DNA of 64,000 bases from Setoptus koraiensis (taxonomy: Eukaryota > Arthropoda): contig CM106585.1 in assembly GCA_048013815.1 (NCBI GenBank), positions 23,250,001-23,314,000 of the forward strand, read 5' to 3'. A program made the translations under genes and the position numbers. The notes below the pieces were generated by a model. It was not told where the DNA came from. It searched no databases and worked only from the letters and a program-made list of their open reading frames with translations. The number at the start of each line of letters is the position of its first letter. Position 1 is the first letter of the stretch. Shown in pieces: positions 1-10,976 of this stretch.

Positions 1-1083
1 ACATATCCATTGTTGTTTTGTTTGCATCTTTTCAGCAGCAGCAGTAAATTTTTCTCGAAATGCTCACCCAATAAGAGCGGCCATAGTAAACTGCTTTTGT
101 CGAATAAACAAATATATTTGTTTTTTTTTTTTGAGGGGGGGGGGGGGAGGAGGCAGGCATAATTTGTCTTTTCGTCAATCCGTCTCGTCATTTCAGATGT
201 GTTTTGGTTTCGGCTCCATAAATGATGGATAACCAGCAGGAATAAACACCGACAACAAAACAAGTCAAAACACAAAGTCTTGCGTTGTCATTGTTAATTG
301 ATAAGATACTAGATTAGTATGAAGCCAGTTTAGAGTGTCTATTTGCCTGTTACATTGACAATAAAGATAGTAATCCATGTATTAGCTACCTCCATCTATG
401 CTATTTCCAGTGTTGTCGCTCCATAATCAATTCAGGTTGTGCGTCAATTTTGAGGTCAATGCAAATATTCGTTCGATAAACGAGTTAGCTAAGCGAGTCT
501 CTGAGTAGGTGAACATCGTTCGAGTGAGACATTATGTTGAGAGATGGAATTGAATCCGGACAATTGGAGTAGCGTTTTTTGCTTGCGTTGTTACTCCCCG
601 TTCGCTCTTTCTCTCTTTCTCCCTCTGTCATTTTTTATCCGTTTGGTGGCGACTGTATAATCTCGTTTTCAATTGTATACCAACAAAAACAACTTAATGA
701 AAACGTATAAACAACACAACGGACGCAAACGATTCTTTGTATAGCATAATCTAGAATTCAGATTTTAAAACAAAACCCGTGAGAAGCTCGCTTTCCACAC
801 TATTTAACCATTAGTATACATGTTTACTGTGAGCACTGTTTGCGCCAACGAGATCACACGAATTAAGCTTAATATTGAGCTGGCTGGCTGGCTGACTCAA
901 CTTGTTGAGTCCGGTCCGGTGTAGTTGTCGTGTGCACTGTTGAGCATTGGACATAACAGCCCCTAGTTGGCGAATCTTTTCATTCGTTACACGATGGCAG
1001 CACACGATGGCGGCAACAATTTATGGCCTGTTGTTGCTTAGCCTGTTGTTATGCCCGATGCGAACCTTCTCCAAACAGTTCGC

Positions 1084-1087
1084 TGTG

Positions 1088-1118
<31 letters not shown>

Positions 1119-1119
1119 T
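1084..1119. repeat. TG dinucleotide microsatellite
   Basis: A nearly pure TG run with one interruption. It is matched about 170 bases downstream by a CA run, so the two could pair as an inverted repeat. Confidence 0.9.
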
Positions 1120-1286
1120 GCCCCCGTATGCTTGCCCCCCTTGAGCCTCCGGTTGGTCTGGTTGCGATGCAACAGCCATTGTATACGTGAGTCCCGTCGC
1201 ACTTCGGCCATGGTTGCGAGCTTGCGTGGAAGCAACGAGTTGTTGTTGTTGTTGCATACCGGATCGGATTGGGTGATAGGCAACCG

Positions 1287-1309
1287 CACACACACACACA
1301 CACACACAC
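1287..1309. repeat. CA dinucleotide microsatellite
   Basis: A pure CA run, complementary to the TG run upstream. Confidence 0.9.
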
Positions 1310-2016
1310 CGACTGCTGAGCATTCAATTGCATTCTGCATCGCAGACGAACAGAGCGAATTGCTCGAGTGAGATCACATACAGCTACACACAATACACAT
1401 TAGTTCGCTACGTTAGAGAGGAAAGGCGCATGGCTGCTGGTATGTTTGCCTTGCAACGAGAGCGCATATAGAAAGTTCGATCAGACAGCGAGACGAGCAG
1501 CACATGGAACAACCATTAGAGAACAACGAGAGAGCAAAAGTAATTTGAGGCGAATCGCTGAAACAGTTCGATGATGAGCCGCCAAAGTTGCCGCCGTTGC
1601 TGTTATAACAATAGTCAAGTTGAGTTTATTTAACATTGCCAACGTGTTATCGCCACCATAATACACACATAGAATCACAACAATAATGTACAGTCATGTA
1701 CGCGTTATGTAGGCGCTAATTGATAGTCAACAACAACAGCACGCGAAAATGACTCACAACAAATATAGAGAAAAAGTTTTATTTTAAATGAAAAAAAGAA
1801 GAAGAAGAAAGAGTTGCGAATAGTCGCATTGCCATCACAGCCACATTTCGTACAATGGGATGAAGATAATGCTTATATTTTATCTCGTTATCTCATATCA
1901 GTCATAGTGTAATTAACGTCCTGCACCAAATAAGATCATATTCTAATTAGTTTCAGCTGAAAAATTGAAATAAATCATCATTTGCAGTATATACGTGACA
2001 ACGAGCTCGTGTAAAT

Positions 2017-5000
2017 ATGGGCGCTGCATCCTCGTCAACATCTTCTACTCATCGATCATCGTTTGCATCGGCCACCAACCCAAATTGGTTCGATACAAGC
2101 AACTCGCAAGCTTACTCAATCAGCAATGCCAAGATAGGCCATAGGCGTCAATTGCCACCAACTATAAATCAATGTAATAATGATAATAATGCATTCAATC
2201 ACACCACTAGCGACAATGTACCATTGAGTAGGACCAAATTTGGTGGTAGTCAACCATCAATTATAAACTATACTAATGTACCATTTTCAATAGCTGATGA
2301 TGACTTCAATCATGCAGCCATTGCAAATTCACAAAATATTATTCGCAATATACATAATTTGTCGCCACAACTACAACCACCGCCGCCACTGTTGACAAAA
2401 CCAACAAAATCAAGCCACATTAATAATAATGATAACATAAATCATAATAAAATAATTGCTGTGAACAAGAATCAAAATAAAAAAACATCACCAATGGTTC
2501 TTCATTACGGCTCTAGCCAATGCCTATCAAGTCAGACAAAAATGACTAGTCAACCGTCATTAGAAATGTTAAAAGCTCAATTTAACGGAAATCAACGTCT
2601 AGCTAAGCAACATCAGGCAGCTCTTGATGAAAATTATGGATTGATGATGGTGAGACACAACAATCAACAACAATTTCAAGAACAAGGAAGGAACAATAAT
2701 TCAAAAAGATCATCATTGCTAGTAAGTGCCAAAACAAATAGCAGTAAACAACATCCACAACAACAACATATTGATAGTGGTAATTCACACGAAAAACTAA
2801 TTAGGATCAACAGGAACAATAAACCTGCTGTCCTTAACAAACCTATTAATTTTATTAAGCCAAATCATCCATATCATAACAATAATGGCCATAATGTTAG
2901 TAACAAATTAGATCATCAACTACAACAACACAAGCATCAACAACAATTATGTCAACCTATTAAAGGCACATCAAGAAGTGATGGAAGCTGCTCATTAAAC
3001 TCGAACGCTTCTCAATCTTCATCTACAACTAATTCCTCACTAGCTAATCAAGATCTACAGGACCAAGCACAATACTTGCCCAGTCTTCATCACAATAAAC
3101 GACATTTAGCTAGTGCCTTCTCATCGCCAAATTCATCAAATCCTAGCTCATATCATTACAGTCCCAGCCACCAATCCAATCAAGGCCAATGGAGGATAAC
3201 AGTCCAACAAAATCAGCATCCTAAAGTGAGACCAAAGCATACTAAAGCCTATCAGGAAAAGTCACCAGAATATTCTGATCAACAAAATCATCATCAGCAG
3301 CAGCAACAACAACAACATCCTTATCAGTGTAATCAACAAGTCAATTCTTTTATTAGAAAGTCAACATCGTTGTCATCAGTTGCTGCAGTACAAAACAATG
3401 ATGTTGAATTCTGTCAAAATAATCAGGCTCAATTGAATACAGAAAAACAACAAAGGCAGCTGGAATTGCATCAGCAACAGAAAAAACAACACTACCACAA
3501 TCAGCCAATTAAGTCTCGTCATTTCACACCTCACAAACAAACTCTTCATAAGCCCTCGGAAGATGTATCACTGAATCAAAGTAACAGTCGTTTTAGACAT
3601 TGTAAGCGTGGTGGAGTTGCCAATCAGATTCTTAATAGAAACAACAGAGAAGCTTATAAGTCTGTCTTGCCCCCTTTGCCTAGAACTCAATCATTGCACG
3701 AACTCATTCAATTGAGACCCACCGAAAATGGTCAAAATCTACGGACTACAGGTACACTAAGAGGTCAACCAAGTGCGACCAATGTTCTGTTGTCATATCA
3801 TTTTGATGATGATGATGCGGATAATAATGATGATAGCCTGGTAAACAAACATTATGATGATACAAACATAGAGTTTGATGATGAACATCAGAGACGCCAG
3901 ATGGGACCTAATAAATCCACACTAACTAGATCCAAGTCACAATCCATATTGAATAATATGGAAAAGAATGCTCAACAAAGAGATGATGATGAATTGCATC
4001 AGATATTGAATAGATTCAGAAAAAAGATCAACGATAACAACTATCAGCAAAAACTTGTGTCGCAAAATTACATGAAGACGGCAGCTGCACCATTGAATGT
4101 TGACCACCATTCTAGTGCGATAGATGGTATCATAGAAAATAACAAGAACAAAAGAGATGATTCATCTCTTTCAAAGACATCTACATCGTCATCCTCTATT
4201 AATCAGCAGCAATCACCAACATCAACGTCGAACTCAACATTTTCATCCTCAGGTTTTGCCTCTCAAGGTTCCCAATCAGAGTTGAAATCAAGCTCAACCT
4301 CACCATCTTCAACAATAACTACCAATCATCATCTATCAAAAAGTAGCGAAAATAATCAAGACCTACCATCACCTTCCTCTGTTTCAAGTAAATTCTCAAG
4401 CCCATCATTGGCATTATCATCATCTGAACTAAGTGTTGATTTAAAGCATAAGAATAGTTCCTCAGTCATAAATTCAGTTCCTCAAGACATCGATAATTAT
4501 GAAAGTCAATCAGAAAACAAGGTGGCAAGTCAATTAAAACAAAATACTAAGAAAAATGTTGTTACTCACCGTGTCGGAAAGTATCGAGCTCCTGCTCCAC
4601 CACTTAGGCTCGACATTGGCCATGATACATCAAAGAACAACCACAAGAAGTCAGCCGCACCGAGTCCACCAGTCAACACTTCTGTTGAAAACGAGGTTTC
4701 TAAATCTTGCTCAAACAACAGTTATCAATTCCAGCAACAGCTTCATTCTCCCAGAAATAATATCAACTTGCCATTGAATAGCAAACTAAAACTATCTTCA
4801 TCCTTGTTGTCTATAGTCAATGAGTACAACTCATTAGCCTCAGATAATTCGTTAAACTCTTTTGGGTCACAGTTTAAACTTGTTGATCCTGCGAATGCTA
4901 AAACAAGATGCCTAGAAACAAGAAAGAATATGCATGAGGATTCCAGGCGACAACGCCAAATATCTCAATCTGTGTCATCATTGAATACCATAGAAGATTG

Positions 5001-7656
5001 CCAAACATCAGCTATTATAAGATCATTAGCTGGCAAGGATACAAGAGATAAAATCAATCCATACGGAGGGCCAACAAACAGTGAGAATCCTAGCCATTTA
5101 TCGAGTAAACTCAAAAGTGGTAGATTTGTCAATCTGTTTAGGAGATTAAGCGAGCGAACTCCAACGCAAAGTGAACTCGATGGAATTTCCATCAAAAATA
5201 CGAATCCTGACCAAACAATCGATATAAACAAAAGACTTCAAAACAACAGTTCTCTGTTGGTCAAATCTAGTAGGCTCATTCTCAGAAAATCAACATCTTA
5301 CAAGAGTAAAATAGCCAGTCAGCAAGTGTATTCAAATAAGCATTCAAATAGTAAAGAACTTCGTCGCATAGCTTGCATGCCAGACAATTGTTCATCTAAT
5401 TCTGCATGCAATTATAATTCAAAGTATGACTGTAATAACTGGCATCTCAAAAGCGGAGATAGTGCTCGGCCATTAAGTACATCAAGTTTTAATAATTCAC
5501 CTTCTGAGTATTTCCACAAAAAGCAATGTGGACAATTGTGCAAGGATTGGCAACGACCGCAACGGATAAAACAAGGTCAAAATAGAATGCTCAACAAATT
5601 CCTAACAGGTAGTCAGCCTAATCTATCATCACTAGATTGTAAGACTCCAGCGTTAGAGTTGACACGTCAACTGATCTTTTCAACCGCATCGAACGAAGAT
5701 AAAAAACGCCCTCCTTCAATGGCTTCATTGTCTTCTCTACTCAGCATAGTCAAGGACGAGACCAAGGTATTGGATGAATTCGATGCCAGTTATACTTGCC
5801 GTGACGGTAGTAGTAGATGGTATCAAGATTCACTCGAATCTGATGATATCTCTGTTAACAAGGCTATTATAGCAGCTACATTTGATGCTGACCAATTGTA
5901 TGGAAACTCAGAAAAAAGTCACCCTGATTCGGAAAAGTCGTTGAACTATTCTAATGTCAAAACAGTCTCATCATCATCTTCAACATCCGTGTCACCTCAG
6001 CACTTCTCAGGTCAAGCGAATACAACTCTAGTGTGCTGTTCCTCTCCATCTACTTCATTTACTTATCACAGCGATAAAGTAAAACGTTTTTCTACGAAGG
6101 ACCCATTCTGTGGTGTTCCTTCACCTAAAATATGTAACAGCGACACGCATCGCTGTTGTGATCATCAAAGAATAAAACCAGAGATGCACAGGATTGTATC
6201 ACCTAGATCATTGGCACATTCGCAAGAAAACGATCGAGCAAATCCGAGGTTTAGTAAAAAACCTTACGACAAAAAGATAACTTCAATGGCTGAAGCTGAA
6301 CGATACGATGGCAAGTGTCCGCAACATAGATATGATAGTACTGGAGGTTTTGAAATCGAGCGTTATAATCTACTGACAGGTTGCAATGGTCAAGGTTTTC
6401 GCAAAAAAGTACCTACTGATACTTCAAATCTCCAAAGACAAAACGATCAATTGCGATGTATATCGAAGATATCCCAGGAATCCAACTATGATTCAGCTAA
6501 CAAAAACCGCTGTCTATGTCAAAATATAACCGGTCGCTGCGAGCCAAACAACTCTAATCTCGGCCTAAAAGATTTGGAAAAGATTAAAAACTCTGAGCGC
6601 GGTATGCCAACTACGAATGAATCTAGCTTGATGAACTCGATTCAGATAGAAATCCTCCCAAGAGAGAGCTCATTAGGCGCTGTTGAGAGAAGCGAATGCT
6701 CGCAATGTGGTAAACGGTCTGAGAACTTTCAAGTCATTGGCGACAATTTGGTTGAGAAACATTTCAATCTTCATTCATCAACCACATTCCCGGATGAAAA
6801 TATCATGAATAGTTCAAAGACCAACATTATTCATGCACATTGTATTAATAATGGCTTAAATTTTGATAAACATAATGGTCATCAGATTCCTAAGTTACAT
6901 AAATCTAATGGAAGTAATGATTTGCACCGCCAACAGTGCAGCAATGAAAATTTGTCAGCTAAAGAGAGTATGATTAAAAACAATAAACAACTTGGACCAA
7001 GCAAACTTAATGGAAATGTCTCACACCAGGCAAGGTTATCAAGCAAAGATCTAGAGAACAGGGAGTCAAAAAATTTTCCCAAGACATTCAAGGTGGTCAA
7101 TGGCTTGAATCTGTCTCGTCTTAATGGACGTATTGTAGATGGCAGAAAGGACACAGAGGAAATGAACTTCGGCTCAAGAGAAGACTTGGACCAAGCCCAA
7201 ATGACTGAGATGTTGACCAAGCTAATCCCGAAAATGTTGCGATCCAATTCCGAACTTGGACCACATTGGAATAACAACATCAAATTCCAAAATAGTAATC
7301 GATTGTCACCAGTCATAAAATCCAATTATGATAGAGGATACCATCATGATGATGAAGTTATTAGAAATATCATCAAGAATAAATTGAACTCTACACCATC
7401 TGCTCAATCATCAATGAATATTAAGGAGCACATTTCCTCCCGACAATTTGATGACAATTTCATCTTGAAGAGGAAAGTTCCAACTGCTGGTTTAGATCTC
7501 AGAGATCTAAAAAGCACCGAGATAAGCAGCATCAATGACAACGAAACAAATATTATGTGCCATAAAATTAAAAGTGCTATCACCAATACAAACAAATCAA
7601 AAGTAGCTCTCAATATGGAACGACAGTGTCCGTTGCATGGTATAGTCGGACATTGA
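2017..7656 (+). CDS. 1,879-aa polar low-complexity protein, unrecognised
   Basis: One uninterrupted frame of 1,879 codons opening with a genuine ATG. I do not recognise the protein. The N-terminus reads MGAASSST, a good fit to the N-myristoylation pattern (Gly2, small residues, Ser6), so membrane attachment is plausible. The rest is Ser/Asn/Gln-rich and probably disordered. There is a Gln run near residues 427-434, an Asp run near 597-605, and a proline motif (RAPAPPLR) near 857-864. Arg-x-x-Ser phosphosite-like motifs recur (RTQSLH, RSKSQS). Short motifs also recur: SLLSIV twice, and GSQPS/GSQPN followed by Leu or Ile. Cys/His pairs occur in the second half: CPQHR, CSQCG with a later EKHFNLH near 1562-1586, and CPLHG at the extreme C-terminus. 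It could be a scaffold or cytoskeletal adaptor, but nothing proves this. A frame this long with biased but non-periodic composition is surely coding. Confidence 0.85.
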   Translation: MGAASSSTSSTHRSSFASATNPNWFDTSNSQAYSISNAKIGHRRQLPPTINQCNNDNNAFNHTTSDNVPLSRTKFGGSQPSIINYTNVPFSIADDDFNHAAIANSQNIIRNIHNLSPQLQPPPPLLTKPTKSSHINNNDNINHNKIIAVNKNQNKKTSPMVLHYGSSQCLSSQTKMTSQPSLEMLKAQFNGNQRLAKQHQAALDENYGLMMVRHNNQQQFQEQGRNNNSKRSSLLVSAKTNSSKQHPQQQHIDSGNSHEKLIRINRNNKPAVLNKPINFIKPNHPYHNNNGHNVSNKLDHQLQQHKHQQQLCQPIKGTSRSDGSCSLNSNASQSSSTTNSSLANQDLQDQAQYLPSLHHNKRHLASAFSSPNSSNPSSYHYSPSHQSNQGQWRITVQQNQHPKVRPKHTKAYQEKSPEYSDQQNHHQQQQQQQHPYQCNQQVNSFIRKSTSLSSVAAVQNNDVEFCQNNQAQLNTEKQQRQLELHQQQKKQHYHNQPIKSRHFTPHKQTLHKPSEDVSLNQSNSRFRHCKRGGVANQILNRNNREAYKSVLPPLPRTQSLHELIQLRPTENGQNLRTTGTLRGQPSATNVLLSYHFDDDDADNNDDSLVNKHYDDTNIEFDDEHQRRQMGPNKSTLTRSKSQSILNNMEKNAQQRDDDELHQILNRFRKKINDNNYQQKLVSQNYMKTAAAPLNVDHHSSAIDGIIENNKNKRDDSSLSKTSTSSSSINQQQSPTSTSNSTFSSSGFASQGSQSELKSSSTSPSSTITTNHHLSKSSENNQDLPSPSSVSSKFSSPSLALSSSELSVDLKHKNSSSVINSVPQDIDNYESQSENKVASQLKQNTKKNVVTHRVGKYRAPAPPLRLDIGHDTSKNNHKKSAAPSPPVNTSVENEVSKSCSNNSYQFQQQLHSPRNNINLPLNSKLKLSSSLLSIVNEYNSLASDNSLNSFGSQFKLVDPANAKTRCLETRKNMHEDSRRQRQISQSVSSLNTIEDCQTSAIIRSLAGKDTRDKINPYGGPTNSENPSHLSSKLKSGRFVNLFRRLSERTPTQSELDGISIKNTNPDQTIDINKRLQNNSSLLVKSSRLILRKSTSYKSKIASQQVYSNKHSNSKELRRIACMPDNCSSNSACNYNSKYDCNNWHLKSGDSARPLSTSSFNNSPSEYFHKKQCGQLCKDWQRPQRIKQGQNRMLNKFLTGSQPNLSSLDCKTPALELTRQLIFSTASNEDKKRPPSMASLSSLLSIVKDETKVLDEFDASYTCRDGSSRWYQDSLESDDISVNKAIIAATFDADQLYGNSEKSHPDSEKSLNYSNVKTVSSSSSTSVSPQHFSGQANTTLVCCSSPSTSFTYHSDKVKRFSTKDPFCGVPSPKICNSDTHRCCDHQRIKPEMHRIVSPRSLAHSQENDRANPRFSKKPYDKKITSMAEAERYDGKCPQHRYDSTGGFEIERYNLLTGCNGQGFRKKVPTDTSNLQRQNDQLRCISKISQESNYDSANKNRCLCQNITGRCEPNNSNLGLKDLEKIKNSERGMPTTNESSLMNSIQIEILPRESSLGAVERSECSQCGKRSENFQVIGDNLVEKHFNLHSSTTFPDENIMNSSKTNIIHAHCINNGLNFDKHNGHQIPKLHKSNGSNDLHRQQCSNENLSAKESMIKNNKQLGPSKLNGNVSHQARLSSKDLENRESKNFPKTFKVVNGLNLSRLNGRIVDGRKDTEEMNFGSREDLDQAQMTEMLTKLIPKMLRSNSELGPHWNNNIKFQNSNRLSPVIKSNYDRGYHHDDEVIRNIIKNKLNSTPSAQSSMNIKEHISSRQFDDNFILKRKVPTAGLDLRDLKSTEISSINDNETNIMCHKIKSAITNTNKSKVALNMERQCPLHGIVGH

Positions 7657-7724
7657 TGGCTAGCTGTGATTTGATTGGAGTGAATTAGTACCACTTGCAT
7701 AAACGGTTTGTAAATATAAGATTA

Positions 7725-7730
7725 TTTAAT
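7725..7730 (-). terminator. ATTAAA polyadenylation signal for the helicase gene
   Basis: ATTAAA on the minus strand, 26 bases past the helicase stop codon. The two converging genes end only 99 bases apart. A weak AATATA variant for the plus-strand gene lies at 7713-7718. Confidence 0.35.
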
Positions 7731-7755
7731 AATACCTAAGGTTAAATAACAATCA

Positions 7756-9678
7756 TCAAAGTGTCACCAGTGATGTTTTTGGTATTTTGCTTTTTTGATT
7801 AGACTCAACGACTTTCTTCTTCTTCATAATGTTTTTCTCTTTCTTCATCTGCTTGTACAACTGTCGATCTATTTTATCTTCTTCTTGCATTACTTCTTTT
7901 GCTGTTTCAATATCAAACTGATTGAATTGAGTGGCACGGGCCTTCTCTGACTTCTGTCGGTTAATATCATCGTCAACGGGTTCACCCTGTTCATCGAACA
8001 CGACTCGACTGTTCCATTTAATATTCTTTTTCTTTAATTCTTTCTTTGCTAAAGCGGCTTTGCTAACTATTTTAACCTTTTTCTTGCTCTTAGCTGATCG
8101 CATAGATAGTGCTGGAATGACGTTGGGAAGTTCTTCTTCGCGAGATTCGTTGAGCTCATCTTCATCATCAGTAACTTCAATCAATCTTGCTTTTTTAACT
8201 GGTCTAAGAAGCTCATCAGAATTATCTTCGTCACTGGATGGATTCTGGGTATTGTCCAATGAATCTTTTAAAGAATTAGTAGTTTCGTCGTTGGTCTTGG
8301 ATGGCAGAGATTGCTTTGTTTGTGCAGAACGCCTCTCTAAAACGCGCACCCTAGGGGTTATTGCCAAACCTAAAGATTGTGAGAATGCAGTCAAATCCAA
8401 ATTGGCTTCTTGAAACATCCTCTTAAACTTAGTATTTGCTAAACATTTTAAGTATGCTTTGAATGCTCTTTGGGCAGTATCCTTCAATTGTACGTCTCTA
8501 GCGCATAACGCCTCAGCCTTTCTTTGAATCCAGAGGAGCTTCTGAGCGCTCAATTTCATCTCATTGATGGGTATCTTTTTTTCTTGTATTTCGTTGATAA
8601 AATCTTTTTCGTTTGGCATCAATATTAGTAGAGATTGTCCTTGTTGTTCAAGACGTGCGGTTCTACCAACACGGTGGATGTAACAGGTTACATCTTCGGG
8701 ACAGTCCAATTGTACTACCCAATCAACATTGGGGAAATCTAATCCTCGAGCTGCTACATCTGTAGCTATTAACACAGCTTTCTTCATTTCGCAGAATTCA
8801 TTATAGATATTCATTCTTCGCAGTTGATGTAATGTTCCATATAATGCTAACACAGAAAGGCCGGGACGCATTCTACAGAATAGATCATGAACGAATTTAG
8901 CTTGTTTACAAGTTGATAAAAATACGATAGTTTTCTGGTGTCTATGGTCTCTGATAAAAGTCCAAAGAAAATTCAACTTCTGATGCAGATCTACTACCAT
9001 GTAATTTTGAGTTAGTGATTCAGGTGTTGTTACTTTTGAAATTTGCTCTACACAAACATGTTTCGGATTTTTCAGACTAAGTCGGGCGAGATCTTTCACA
9101 GAATTTGTTTGCGTAGCGCTAAATAGCAAGCATTGTCTCTCTGTTGGTAAGTAATCGAGGATTGCATTGACGTCTTGTTCAAATCCCATGTCCAGAATAC
9201 GATCAGCCTCATCGATTATGAGCATTTTGAGATTGTAACATTGAAACAAAGGGTTCTCGTCCATGTGTTGTAATAGTCTTCCTGGTGTCCCGATGATAAT
9301 GTTCAATTTATCCATTCTTTTTCGTTCAAACTTGAGATCTTTTCCTCCTATGATTAGGCCAGCACTGAAGTTATGCCTTTTACCTACAGCTCTAAGTACT
9401 TCGAATATCTGGTAGGCCAGCTCTCTAGTGGGCGTTATGATAAGAGCACCCAAACCGTCATTTGGAGACCATTTGTCACGATGTAAGCATTCTAGCATAG
9501 GTATGAGAAATGCTAATGTTTTACCAGAGCCAGTTTTCGCTGAGCCAAGTATATCGTGACCCTGTAGAGCCAGTTCAATTGTTTCTTTTTGAATATCAGT
9601 AGGTCTGGTGTAGCCGGCCTTCTCCAATCCAATCAGAGTGTTCCTTGATATAGGAAAATCCTTGAATTTCGCAGCCAT
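7756..9678 (-). CDS. DDX10: DEAD-box RNA helicase, DDX10/Dbp4 family
   Basis: ATP-dependent RNA helicase of the Dbp4/DDX10 group, which acts in the nucleolus on early 18S rRNA processing and releases small nucleolar RNAs. The frame is 640 codons and intronless. In order: Q motif with Phe and Gln near 6-32; motif I AKTGSGKT 47-54; Ia PTRELA 83-88; Ib TPGR 131-134; motif II DEAD 156-159; motif III SAT 187-189; motif V ATDVAARGLD 305-314; motif VI HRVGRTAR 335-342. A Lys/Glu/Asp-rich C-terminal tail follows, as in the family, but the protein is shorter than vertebrate DDX10 (about 875 aa). I chose the ATG at 9678 (MAAKFKDF); the frame extends eight codons upstream without an ATG. All catalytic motifs are intact. 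The DDX10 assignment rests on motif flavour and tail, so another nucleolar helicase cannot be fully excluded. Confidence 0.9.
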   Translation of the reverse strand: MAAKFKDFPISRNTLIGLEKAGYTRPTDIQKETIELALQGHDILGSAKTGSGKTLAFLIPMLECLHRDKWSPNDGLGALIITPTRELAYQIFEVLRAVGKRHNFSAGLIIGGKDLKFERKRMDKLNIIIGTPGRLLQHMDENPLFQCYNLKMLIIDEADRILDMGFEQDVNAILDYLPTERQCLLFSATQTNSVKDLARLSLKNPKHVCVEQISKVTTPESLTQNYMVVDLHQKLNFLWTFIRDHRHQKTIVFLSTCKQAKFVHDLFCRMRPGLSVLALYGTLHQLRRMNIYNEFCEMKKAVLIATDVAARGLDFPNVDWVVQLDCPEDVTCYIHRVGRTARLEQQGQSLLILMPNEKDFINEIQEKKIPINEMKLSAQKLLWIQRKAEALCARDVQLKDTAQRAFKAYLKCLANTKFKRMFQEANLDLTAFSQSLGLAITPRVRVLERRSAQTKQSLPSKTNDETTNSLKDSLDNTQNPSSDEDNSDELLRPVKKARLIEVTDDEDELNESREEELPNVIPALSMRSAKSKKKVKIVSKAALAKKELKKKNIKWNSRVVFDEQGEPVDDDINRQKSEKARATQFNQFDIETAKEVMQEEDKIDRQLYKQMKKEKNIMKKKKVVESNQKSKIPKTSLVTL

Positions 9679-9867
9679 CCTGTTTGAACTAAATTGCCAC
9701 AATTATAATCTTAAAATGGCGAGATAGATAGTAAATTAATAAGGAATGGATGATTGCCTACCAGTGATAATATTTCAAATCAGAGGGAAAAAAATATTTG
9801 TTTTTGTGGGTTTGTTTGCAACAGAGAAACAGCATGGACTGCTGTGTACCACGTGATGTGTTTGATG

Positions 9868-9876
9868 GCGCCATCT
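9868..9876 (-). promoter_or_regulatory. AGATGGCGC motif upstream of the helicase gene
   Basis: AGATGGCGC on the minus strand, preceded by CAACT, resembles the core of the insect CTCF site and overlaps a YY1/Pho-like GCCAT core. The same 9-mer recurs at 13952, 18444 and 26381, and one-mismatch at 17391. Function is inferred from sequence only. Confidence 0.4.
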
Positions 9877-10356
9877 AGTTGCGTCCACGTTGATCTGCCT
9901 TCAGTAAGCAAAAATCTAGCCAATTATCGAATGATGAAAACTGATGAAGAATTTTCGATCTAAAAAAAGCAGAAAAATATGACGTTCGGATCTCATAAGA
10001 ACAAATCTCGAGTAACTTCAACCACCGATTCTATTCTCCTCACTGACGAAACAGGCAATGCCTTCCGCCTCAAGTTCCTATAGGATTTCATCAGGAAGAA
10101 AAATGTAGCTTTCGCGATAAAAACTTTAAGACCATAGTATAACTTTTTTTGCGAGAGATAAAAGACAGGTCATGATTCTGCTATATTTTTTTTCTTTGTT
10201 CACTCAATCTAGAAATATCCAGCCTTTTATGACGTACGTTTTTTTATAAGTCGGAATTTTCATCTATACTACGAGGATATTTTTCATTGAGAAAAAAGAT
10301 TGCAATTTTTCACGAGTTGTCGGAAAGAGTCCGGTATTAGCCTCTTTTTCAGATAG

Positions 10357-10396
10357 CTCAACACTGAAATTCCGGCTACGGGATATCAGTGTTGAG
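10357..10396. repeat. 11-bp perfect inverted repeat, 18-bp loop
   Basis: CTCAACACTGA and its exact complement TCAGTGTTGAG flank an 18-base spacer. Meaning unknown. Confidence 0.7.
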
Positions 10397-10854
10397 GATA
10401 TATACATTTCAAGTCTGTACATTCATCTACACACCAATTTATTGACCTCGTGGTTTGATTTTTCCAGCGATTCAAAGCCGTTTTCATCAATCGCTTCTCG
10501 AAACTACTTAAAATGTGTAGTTAAAATGAGGCTTGAATTAGTATGCTTAGTTATATCTTTAAAATACCTATAACTAAACCACCAATATGACTGCATTGGC
10601 TATATTTAAAACACACGCTACATGTCTAAGATCATAAACTTTGGTGTGAACAACAGGCACGATCGGCAAATGCTTGGATATGGCAACTCAAATCAATGAT
10701 TAAACTATTTAGCTTGATGATAGTTATAAACAAAAACTGCAAATATCATACTACATTCAGCAACAATCAGTCTGAATTTGGCTAGAAACGGTTAGAAAGG
10801 GTTGAATTTGGACGAAGGGTTTATCAATTTGGTGAATAATTAACTATTAACACC

Positions 10855-10864
10855 ATGTGTCTAT
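10855..10864 (+). CDS. GPAT3/4 coding exon 1 (10 bases)
   Basis: ATG TGT CTA T followed at once by a consensus donor GTAAGT. The downstream exon begins in the matching phase, giving MCLCLSLFTVS, a hydrophobic start that parallels the vertebrate GPAT4 N-terminal membrane segment. Total CDS length across the three exons is exactly divisible by three (1,320 bases). This exon is inferred from phase and splice consensus. Confidence 0.6.
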
Positions 10865-10976
10865 GTAAGTAATCAAACGAGGGTAACGGATGATGGATTT
10901 GATGAAAAACTAAGGGTTGCAACTATAGATATTGAATAACTATACTGAAAAATACATCAATATACTCCCTAAATAG

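Larger units (their letters stand above)
1..2016. other. non-coding DNA upstream of the 1,879-codon gene
   Basis: No frame here looks like a protein; the short open frames are produced by CA/TG repeats. The stretch contains a G run near 135-147, a TG repeat and a CA repeat, a GTT run near 1240-1254 and pyrimidine tracts. Possible splice acceptors (TTTCAG near 1952-1956 and TTTGCAG near 1981-1987) lie just before the start codon at 2017, so part of this is probably promoter, leader exon and leader intron. I cannot place a transcription start. Confidence 0.5.
9679..10854. other. divergent intergenic region between the helicase and acyltransferase genes
   Basis: About 1.2 kb between two genes that point away from each other. 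It must hold both promoters. It contains an AGATGGCGC motif 190 bases upstream of the helicase start and an 11-bp inverted repeat at 10357-10396. I see no further gene. Confidence 0.6.

Noticed and set aside
9679-9702. eight-codon upstream extension of the helicase
   Set aside because: It begins at TTG; the ATG at 9678 gives a normal DEAD-box N-terminus.
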